NCBI RefSeq assembly: GCF_938045625.1
Contig: NZ_CALIAV010000073.1
Coordinates: 1 to 11,720 of the forward strand
DNA length: 11,720 nucleotides
Source of the DNA: an uncultured Campylobacter sp.
GTDB lineage: Bacteria > Campylobacterota > Campylobacteria > Campylobacterales > Campylobacteraceae
Direction: 5' to 3'
Each line of letters starts with the position of its first letter. The stretch's first letter is position 1. Below the pieces are notes generated by a model that did not search any database, was not told the DNA's origin, and worked only from the letters and a program-made list of their open reading frames with translations. Positions 6,514 to 11,720 of this stretch are shown here, piece after piece. A program made the position numbers and the translations under genes.

Positions 6514-7476
6514 ATGCCAAAAGCCTCGCTAATATCCATAGCCGCATATGCTCCACCTAAAATTTTAACAAATTTCGACCTTGAAAAAATGGTGGAAACC
6601 AGCGACGAGTGGATAGTTAAGCGCACCGGTATCATCCAAAGACGCATAGCGCAGGATGAAGATACGAGCGAACTTGGCACGAAAGCGGCAAAAATAGCGC
6701 TTGAAAGAGCAAATTTGACAGCAAAAGATATCGACGCGGTTATCTGCGCGACTATCTCGCCCGATCACTTTTGTATGCCTTCAACGGCGTGCAAGATCGC
6801 TAAAAATTTAGGTATAAATGCTATTACAGCATTTGATATAAGCGCGGCGTGCACCGGTTTTATTTATCTGCTTGAGCTTGCAAAATCATTAATTGAAAGC
6901 GGATGCAAAAAAAACGTATTGATAATCGGAGCCGAAAAACTAAGTAAGATCGTCGACTGGACGGACAGAACGACTTGCATACTATTTGGCGACGGAGCAG
7001 GTGCCGCGGTCGTAAGCGCTAGCGAAGAAAACGAAATAATCGACGTTCACACCGCAGCCGACGGTAACTACGCAAACCTACTCATAACTCCAGGTGGCGA
7101 AGAGAAATTTATCAAGATGTCGGGCAACGAAGTCTTTAAGATCGCCGTCCAGACGCTAACCAAAGACGTCGTAGATATCCTGGAAAAAAATCAAATTTCA
7201 AGCGATAAAATCGATCTTTTTATACCTCATCAGGCAAATTTACGCATAATTGAAGCAGTCAAGCAACGCTTAAATTTTACAAACGAGCAGTGCGTCGTAA
7301 CAGTTGGAAAATACGGCAACACAAGCTCAGCCTCTATACCTATGGCGATGAATGACGCATACGAAGCAGGCAGGCTTAAAAAGGGCGATTTGCTTTTACT
7401 TGACGCATTCGGCGGCGGCTTTACTTGGGGCTCGGCTCTACTTAAATTTGGCGGCGAAACTGCAAATAATTTTTAA
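6514..7476 (+). CDS. fabH: beta-ketoacyl-ACP synthase III (FabH)
   Basis: FabH condenses acetyl-CoA with malonyl-ACP to start each fatty-acid chain in the type II system. This 320-aa protein keeps the full catalytic triad: C113 in SAACTGF, H239 in IPHQANLRI and N269 in YGNTSSASIP. The N-terminal segment ending in SDEWIVKRTGI is the usual CoA-binding region. Length is normal. The Shine-Dalgarno before the ATG is poor (AAAGAAAA), and the gene probably depends on read-through from plsX. It is the last gene of the operon. No convincing hairpin terminator follows it within the 169-bp gap, so transcripts might continue toward the DUF2920 genes. Confidence 0.96.
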   Translation: MPKASLISIAAYAPPKILTNFDLEKMVETSDEWIVKRTGIIQRRIAQDEDTSELGTKAAKIALERANLTAKDIDAVICATISPDHFCMPSTACKIAKNLGINAITAFDISAACTGFIYLLELAKSLIESGCKKNVLIIGAEKLSKIVDWTDRTTCILFGDGAGAAVVSASEENEIIDVHTAADGNYANLLITPGGEEKFIKMSGNEVFKIAVQTLTKDVVDILEKNQISSDKIDLFIPHQANLRIIEAVKQRLNFTNEQCVVTVGKYGNTSSASIPMAMNDAYEAGRLKKGDLLLLDAFGGGFTWGSALLKFGGETANNF

Positions 7477-7645
7477 TCTCGCAGTTAAAATTTAAATCTT
7501 GCGCTTAAATTTATCAAAACCAAAAACCGATTCTACAATCCTTAGTATAACCACCGCATAGCTTACGATCGACCGATTACACCCGACCAAAAAGCTAAAT
7601 TTAGCTCGGCAGAGGTATAATACAAAAAATCACGGAAGGCAAAAA
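7477..7645 (+). promoter_or_regulatory. fabH-DUF2920 gap with promoter and palindrome
   Basis: This 169-bp gap holds no gene. A perfect TATAAT lies at 7616-7621, 24 nt before the downstream ATG, and the Shine-Dalgarno GGAAGG is at 7634-7639. A weaker alternative -10, TATAAC, is at 7546-7551. A perfect 14-bp palindrome, AGCTAAATTTAGCT (7593-7606), sits 9 nt above the TATAAT, where a -35 or an operator would be. The DUF2920 genes therefore seem to have their own promoter. Confidence 0.55.
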
Positions 7646-8908
7646 ATGGTAGTCAGTAAAATCTACGAAATCAACTCTTGCGACGATATGGAGCTGGGCG
7701 TTAAACGCTCTACGAAATTAAACTTCAAACTGTGCTACGATGACGATAAGCCGGTTAACGCCATAGTTTTTATAGTGCCTGGATGCGGCGGCGACGTCGA
7801 TAAAGCATATAGAGACCACCTAGCCGAATTTACGGCGAGAGAATTTAACGTAGCTGTGATCAATGCAGATTATCATCACATCTACAATAGATTAGTTACG
7901 GGCGCTAGATACTATATGGACGAATTTGATCAAGAAATTTTAAGAGAAAAATGCCGAGAAATAAACCTGCAACTAGGCGGCGATCTGAGCTCGCTAAAAA
8001 ATTTCGATAAGCTAAACGGCGTCTTGTCTGCGGTTAGTAACTATATAGACAACAATAAAAATAGCGGAGCATTTCCAAAAAATTTTGTTTTAAATTTATC
8101 CCTTACGATTGATCCGGCAAAAGACGAATACCAAAATTTCGGCATTATGCAGGCGCAGGATTTGATAAACGCCCTACTTTTTATAAAGACAAATGCGCCG
8201 TTTAAAGCGATTAAAAATTTAAACGAACTACCAGTCGTCATGATCGGTAGCTCGCACGGAGGCTATCTATCGCATATGGCCGCCAAGATCGCTCCGTGGC
8301 TCATAGACGGCGTCATCGATAACAGCAGTTATGCCAAATATCCGCTTAGGATCGTGGGATTTGGTAAGGAGCTTGACTATATGAATCACTGCTGCTCATC
8401 AAACGATATGCTTTTTAAACATATAAATTTTTTCATCTCCGACAAGACGCTTTGGACCTTAAAAGATGGCTCCGATAAGAGATTTATGCCAGCGCACGAA
8501 AAGATACGTTATATTTTAAATTTAGACCATGTAAAAACCCAAAGCAAATATCCAAAGCCGATTTATCTAAGCTATCACTATGCCGGAGACGACATCGCTC
8601 CTATCGCTGATAAATCGGAACTTTATAACGAATTTAACGCCTACGACATAGACGCGACATTAAAAATAATAAAAGACGAAAGCGAGCTCGACGGCAAATT
8701 TATCAAATCGCTAACTCACGGCTTTGACATGTCTATAAAAACACTGATCTCAAAAGAACTTCCGCCGATGTTAGCCAAGATCGCGGCTCGCCCTAAACAA
8801 CCTTGCGAGGATAAAAGCATAACCTATATCTCGGAAAATTTAGAATATAAGTTTTTTGAAGCAAACGACAAAATCAATCTACAAGTTTCAAAAATATGGC
8901 AAAACGGC
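7646..8908 (+). repeat. DUF2920 unit 1 (first half of the fused gene)
   Basis: This is the first of three tandem homologous units. It differs most from the others in its N-terminal half (YRDHLAEFTAREFNVAV against YREHLAQFVASEFSVAV in units 2 and 3). Its central part is almost identical to unit 2. Its coding sequence ends after KINLQVSK without a stop. Confidence 0.85.
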
Positions 8909-10180
8909 ACAGTAGTTAAAAAAACGTATAAAATCCACTCCTGCGACGATACCGAGCTTAATATAAAGCGCGAAAGCCTGCTAGAGTTTAACCTTTGCTT
9001 TGATACCAAAAAGCCGGTCTCGTCAATAGTTTTTATAATCCCCGGCTACGGAGGAGACGCAGACAGCAACTACCGCGAGCACTTAGCGCAGTTTGTCGCG
9101 AGCGAATTTAGCGTAGCCGTAGTAGGCGTAAACTACCACTGTATCGGCGATAGACCGCAAACAGGAGCGACGATATTTTTTGACGATTTAGATAGATCGA
9201 TATTAAAAAAAGAATGCGCCAGGTGCGGCATAGAGCTCCCGGAAAATTTAAGCGTAATCGATACGCAAACCCTGCTTGATATCGACAATCTAATAGACGC
9301 AAGAAAACGCGATAAGACAGCACCTCAAGACTTGTCGCTTAAACTATCAATTTCTCTTCAACCGACTAAAAACGAATACCAAAATTTCGGCATTATGCAG
9401 GCGCAGGATTTGATCAATGCGCTACTTTTCGTAAAAGCCAACGCTCCTTTTGAGTGCACAACCGACATAAACGACCTACCAGTCGTCATGATAGGCAGCT
9501 CGCACGGAGGCTATCTATCGCATATGGCCGCCAAAATCGCCCCGTGGCTCATAGACGGCGTCATAGATAATAGTAGCTACGCGCTAGCGCACTGGCCTTT
9601 TATCGGCTTTGGTAAAGAGATAGATTATATGAAATATTACAGCGGTTACACCAGCGAATGCTATCACAATATCGAGCTTTATTTATTCGACAAGACGCAT
9701 TGGACGCTAGACAAGGCTTCGCCGGCTTATTTTTCTAAATCGAGAAAATGCATAAGAGAAATTCTAATGCCGCAACACCTCAAAGTCCAAAGCGGCTGTA
9801 AAAAGCAAATTTACACGAGTTATCATTACGCTTATGACGATTTTTACGCTCCAGCTAGCGAAAAACAACGACTCTACGACGAACTAAAAAATTTAGGCTA
9901 CGACGCTACTCTAAATATAATAGAAAACGAAAGTCAGCTTGACGGTAAATTTATCAAAACGCTAACGCACGGTTTAGATATGTCGATAAAAACGCTAATC
10001 TCAAAAGAGCTTCCGCCGATGCTAGCTAAAATCACAGCTCGACCGAAACAGCCCTGCGAGGATAAAAGCATAAGTTACGTTTCAGACGATTTAGAATATA
10101 AATTTTTTGAAGCGAACGACAAGATAAATTTAGAGATAAAAGAACAAAATCTACCGCAGCAAAATCATGATAATAAATAA
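7646..10180 (+). CDS. fused double DUF2920-like alpha/beta hydrolase
   Basis: This 844-aa protein consists of two full-length homologous units, residues 1-421 and 422-844, each about the size of a normal single-domain DUF2920 protein. I assign DUF2920 (the C. jejuni '617 family') from memory of the family. Each unit has an alpha/beta-hydrolase layout: an N-terminal strand and PGxGGD loop (VPGCGGD; IPGYGGD), a nucleophile elbow GSSHGG (S203; S619), a likely acid (D316; D732) and a C-terminal THG histidine (H358; H775). The spacing fits a Ser-Asp-His triad. No signal peptide or membrane segment is visible, so it is probably cytoplasmic. Substrate is unknown; in C. jejuni relatives lie in the flagellar glycosylation region. 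Its ATG follows GGAAGG with good spacing. The stop overlaps the next gene by 14 nt. Unit 1 lost its stop and runs in frame into unit 2. Confidence 0.85.
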   Translation: MVVSKIYEINSCDDMELGVKRSTKLNFKLCYDDDKPVNAIVFIVPGCGGDVDKAYRDHLAEFTAREFNVAVINADYHHIYNRLVTGARYYMDEFDQEILREKCREINLQLGGDLSSLKNFDKLNGVLSAVSNYIDNNKNSGAFPKNFVLNLSLTIDPAKDEYQNFGIMQAQDLINALLFIKTNAPFKAIKNLNELPVVMIGSSHGGYLSHMAAKIAPWLIDGVIDNSSYAKYPLRIVGFGKELDYMNHCCSSNDMLFKHINFFISDKTLWTLKDGSDKRFMPAHEKIRYILNLDHVKTQSKYPKPIYLSYHYAGDDIAPIADKSELYNEFNAYDIDATLKIIKDESELDGKFIKSLTHGFDMSIKTLISKELPPMLAKIAARPKQPCEDKSITYISENLEYKFFEANDKINLQVSKIWQNGTVVKKTYKIHSCDDTELNIKRESLLEFNLCFDTKKPVSSIVFIIPGYGGDADSNYREHLAQFVASEFSVAVVGVNYHCIGDRPQTGATIFFDDLDRSILKKECARCGIELPENLSVIDTQTLLDIDNLIDARKRDKTAPQDLSLKLSISLQPTKNEYQNFGIMQAQDLINALLFVKANAPFECTTDINDLPVVMIGSSHGGYLSHMAAKIAPWLIDGVIDNSSYALAHWPFIGFGKEIDYMKYYSGYTSECYHNIELYLFDKTHWTLDKASPAYFSKSRKCIREILMPQHLKVQSGCKKQIYTSYHYAYDDFYAPASEKQRLYDELKNLGYDATLNIIENESQLDGKFIKTLTHGLDMSIKTLISKELPPMLAKITARPKQPCEDKSISYVSDDLEYKFFEANDKINLEIKEQNLPQQNHDNK
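8909..10177 (+). repeat. DUF2920 unit 2 (second half, mosaic)
   Basis: The unit begins at codon 422 (ACA), which aligns with the ATG of units 1 and 3: TVVKKTYKIHSCDD against MVVSKIYEINSCDD and MIINKTYEIPSCDD. Its N-terminal part resembles unit 3, the centre (9372-9564) is nearly identical to unit 1, the next part resembles unit 3, and the C-terminal 60 residues are again closer to unit 1. Confidence 0.85.
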
Positions 10181-11399
10181 AACATACGAGATCCCATCCT
10201 GCGACGATGTAGAGCTTGGCATAAAGCGAGATTCGCTACTTGAGTTTAAGCTCTGCTACGACGACGAAAAGCCAGCTAGAGCCCTAGTTTTTATAGTGCC
10301 GGGTCTTGGCGGCGATGCGAATGAAAACTATAGAGAGCATTTAGCGCAGTTCGTAGCTAGCGAATTTAGCGTAGCAGTAGCGAGTCCGAACTACCACTGC
10401 ATCGGCAACAGACCGCAGACGGGGGCGAAGTATTTTTTAAACGATTTAGACAAAATCATCCTTAAAAACAAATGCTCTAAAATCGGTATAGAAATACCAA
10501 GCAATATCGACTACGGCGAACTTTCGGTGATAGATGCCTATCTGGGCAATATAAAATCAAGCGGCGGTTTGCCGAGCGATTTTAAATTAGAAATATCCGT
10601 AACGCTGCAACCGACCAAAAACGAATATCAAAATTTCGGCGTTATGCAGGCTCAAGACGTGATAAATGCCGCGCTTTTCATCAAGGCAAATCCGCCGTTT
10701 AAACCAGCAACAGATATAGACGAGTTGCCCATGGTCCTAGTCGGCAGCTCGCACGGCGCATACATAAACGCCTTAGCAGCCAAATTTGCGCCGTGGCTAA
10801 TAGACGGTCTCATCGACAACAGCAGCTACGCGAAGCTAAACTGGGAGCTCATAGGCCTAGGTAAAGAGGTAGATTATCTCAAATTTCGCGAATACTCGAC
10901 CGATATATATTTTAAAAATATCAAAATTTACGTCTTTACCAAAACGATGTGGACGCTACTGGATAAATCCTCGCCTCGATATTTCTCGCAGGCGCGCGAG
11001 GATATACGAAACGCCCTAGACGCCGCGCATCTAAAAGTCCAAAGCGAGTATCCTAAACCTATCTATGTCGGCTACCACTGCGCCGCAAACGACCACTGTG
11101 CGCCGCCCGAGGAAAAAGCACAGCTCTACGAGAAACTACAAAAACTCGGCTTTGACGCGACTTTGCACATGGTAAAAGACGAGAGCAAGCTTGACGGCAG
11201 GTTTCTAAAAAAGCTAACGCACGGCCTAGAGATGTCTATCAAGCTTTTGATCGCCAAGGAGCTGCCGCCGATGCTAGAAAAGATAGCCTCCCGCGAGAAG
11301 CAAATTTGCGAGAATAAAAGCATAGCCTATCGATCAGACGGTCTGGAATATAAATTTTCAGAGACAAACAGTAAGATAAATTTGGAGATAAAAAGATGA
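10167..11399 (+). CDS. DUF2920-like alpha/beta hydrolase, single unit
   Basis: This 410-aa protein is the third copy of the same unit and shows the normal single-domain size. Motifs are VPGLGGD near residue 50, the nucleophile elbow GSSHGA with S195, the likely acid D309 (AAND-HCAP) and H352 (LTHG). It ends KINLEIKR, the same C-terminal motif that closes unit 2. No signal peptide is seen. The ATG lies inside the 3' end of the preceding gene (14-nt overlap) and has no recognisable Shine-Dalgarno upstream, so translation is probably coupled to the fused gene and the two proteins are co-expressed. It differs from units 1 and 2 around the elbow (GAYINALAAKF in place of GGYLSHMAAKI), which may mean another substrate preference. 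Function is unknown. Confidence 0.85.
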   Translation: MIINKTYEIPSCDDVELGIKRDSLLEFKLCYDDEKPARALVFIVPGLGGDANENYREHLAQFVASEFSVAVASPNYHCIGNRPQTGAKYFLNDLDKIILKNKCSKIGIEIPSNIDYGELSVIDAYLGNIKSSGGLPSDFKLEISVTLQPTKNEYQNFGVMQAQDVINAALFIKANPPFKPATDIDELPMVLVGSSHGAYINALAAKFAPWLIDGLIDNSSYAKLNWELIGLGKEVDYLKFREYSTDIYFKNIKIYVFTKTMWTLLDKSSPRYFSQAREDIRNALDAAHLKVQSEYPKPIYVGYHCAANDHCAPPEEKAQLYEKLQKLGFDATLHMVKDESKLDGRFLKKLTHGLEMSIKLLIAKELPPMLEKIASREKQICENKSIAYRSDGLEYKFSETNSKINLEIKR

Positions 11400-11536
11400 T
11401 TTTATTTGTAAAATTTACGTTTGCCAGGGGCTAATTCGAGCGGCAAAATTTGATAAAAGAAAATTTAAGAGACAAAAGCCGCGCGCCAACTAAAAGCAAA
11501 TTTATATGCAAATTTGACAAAAAACTCAAGCCTAAT
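11400..11536. other. intergenic gap between convergent genes
   Basis: The gap separates the DUF2920 operon from a leftward gene. It contains two AAATTTGA words (11446-11453 and 11510-11517) and an AT-only 6-bp hairpin (11399-11414, ATTTTA/TAAAAT) that is too weak to call a terminator. No small gene or RNA is supported here. Confidence 0.4.
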
Positions 11537-11720
11537 TTACTCCAAACTAAAAAACCGCCTCATCTTGCGCTTCCAGTCGTCTTTTGGTATTTCCGTGTCG
11601 TTTGGATCGTCGCTCCAGACCTCATTTTTATCGGTAAATAACCCCATATTTTGACATTGAGGTATAAAACCTGTTTTGTTTATGATTGGGATATCTTTAT
11701 CTTTAAAATAATTTAAAATT
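11537..11720 (-). CDS. 3' end of an unidentified leftward gene (partial)
   Basis: The minus strand carries an open frame of 60 codons that enters from the right edge and ends with TAA at 11537-11539. The visible C-terminus reads in parts KDKDIPIINKTGF, PQCQNMGLFTDKN, EVWSDDPND and, at the very end, WKRKMRRFFSLE. It looks like real protein: varied, hydrophilic composition with two Trp, one Cys and a basic C-terminal helix. I do not recognise the family and give no function. The gene's start lies outside the window. It converges with the DUF2920 genes. A plus-strand open frame over the same bases (11450-11641) looks like the shadow of this one. Confidence 0.6.
   Translation of the reverse strand, partial: ILNYFKDKDIPIINKTGFIPQCQNMGLFTDKNEVWSDDPNDTEIPKDDWKRKMRRFFSLE

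Noticed and set aside
7477..7645. Possible tRNA or small RNA in the fabH-DUF2920 gap
   Set aside because: I found no cloverleaf-like pairing, no TTCGA-type loop and no hairpin with T-run; only promoter-like elements are supported.
7646..10180. Fused DUF2920 gene as a sequencing or assembly artefact
   Set aside because: The two halves differ clearly in sequence, the junction is in frame, and the linker codons look like drifted gene-end and gene-start sequence rather than a random join. It cannot be fully excluded without reads.
7646..11399. Phase-variable homopolymer tract in the DUF2920 genes
   Set aside because: C. jejuni relatives often carry poly-G tracts, but the longest G run seen here is five (near 10430), too short for phase variation. 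Frames are intact.
11399..11414. AT-only hairpin after the last DUF2920 gene
   Set aside because: A 6-bp A/T stem with a 4-nt loop is too weak for a terminator and expected by chance in such AT-rich DNA.
11488..11520. Direct repeat of GCAAATTT suggesting a repeat array
   Set aside because: There are only two copies close together, with no regular spacing or third unit. The AAATTT word is common everywhere in the window.
11450..11641. Plus-strand open frame of 63 codons near the right edge
   Set aside because: It has no good ribosome site, and over most of its length it is antisense to a minus-strand frame with a more protein-like sequence that runs off the window.

Overview
The window looks like a chromosomal segment of a Campylobacter species. 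The order ahpC (leftward) / fdxA, then ndk, a DUF177 gene, rpmF, plsX and fabH (rightward) is the arrangement I recall from Campylobacter jejuni. Short AT-rich intergenic regions, -10 boxes without clear -35 boxes, and abundant AAATTT words fit the genus. Base composition looks less AT-rich than C. jejuni, which suggests a C. showae/rectus/curvus-like species; that is inference, not measured.

Left block (75-4011, all leftward): a 769-aa HerA/FtsK-like P-loop ATPase of the DUF853 type, a 240-aa PilZ-domain protein with both c-di-GMP-binding motifs, and a 2-Cys peroxiredoxin (AhpC). Hairpin terminators separate the last two from the genes downstream of them. The 165-bp gap between ahpC and the divergent fdxA holds promoters for both genes and a 9-bp inverted repeat with an 11-nt spacer, a candidate operator.

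Middle block (4177-7476, all rightward): the ferredoxin fdxA with its own terminator, then a tight housekeeping operon: ndk, DUF177 (TTG start), rpmF, plsX, fabH. This operon couples nucleotide balance, a ribosomal protein and initiation of fatty-acid/phospholipid synthesis.

Right block (7646-11399, rightward): the accessory and most interesting part. It holds three tandem copies of a DUF2920-like alpha/beta-hydrolase unit. Copies 1 and 2 are fused into one 844-aa protein, and the position of copy 2's former start codon can be identified. Copy 3 is a separate 410-aa gene overlapping it by 14 nt. All three keep a Ser-Asp-His triad. Copy 2 is a mosaic: some parts match copy 3, and others are nearly identical to copy 1 at the DNA level, pointing to recombination or gene conversion. 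In C. jejuni this family (the '617 family') is linked to the flagellar glycosylation region and is often phase variable. No G-tract is present here. The biochemical role of the family is unknown to me.

The right edge holds the 3' end of a leftward gene (60 codons) that I do not recognise. I see no rRNA, tRNA, CRISPR array or insertion sequence.
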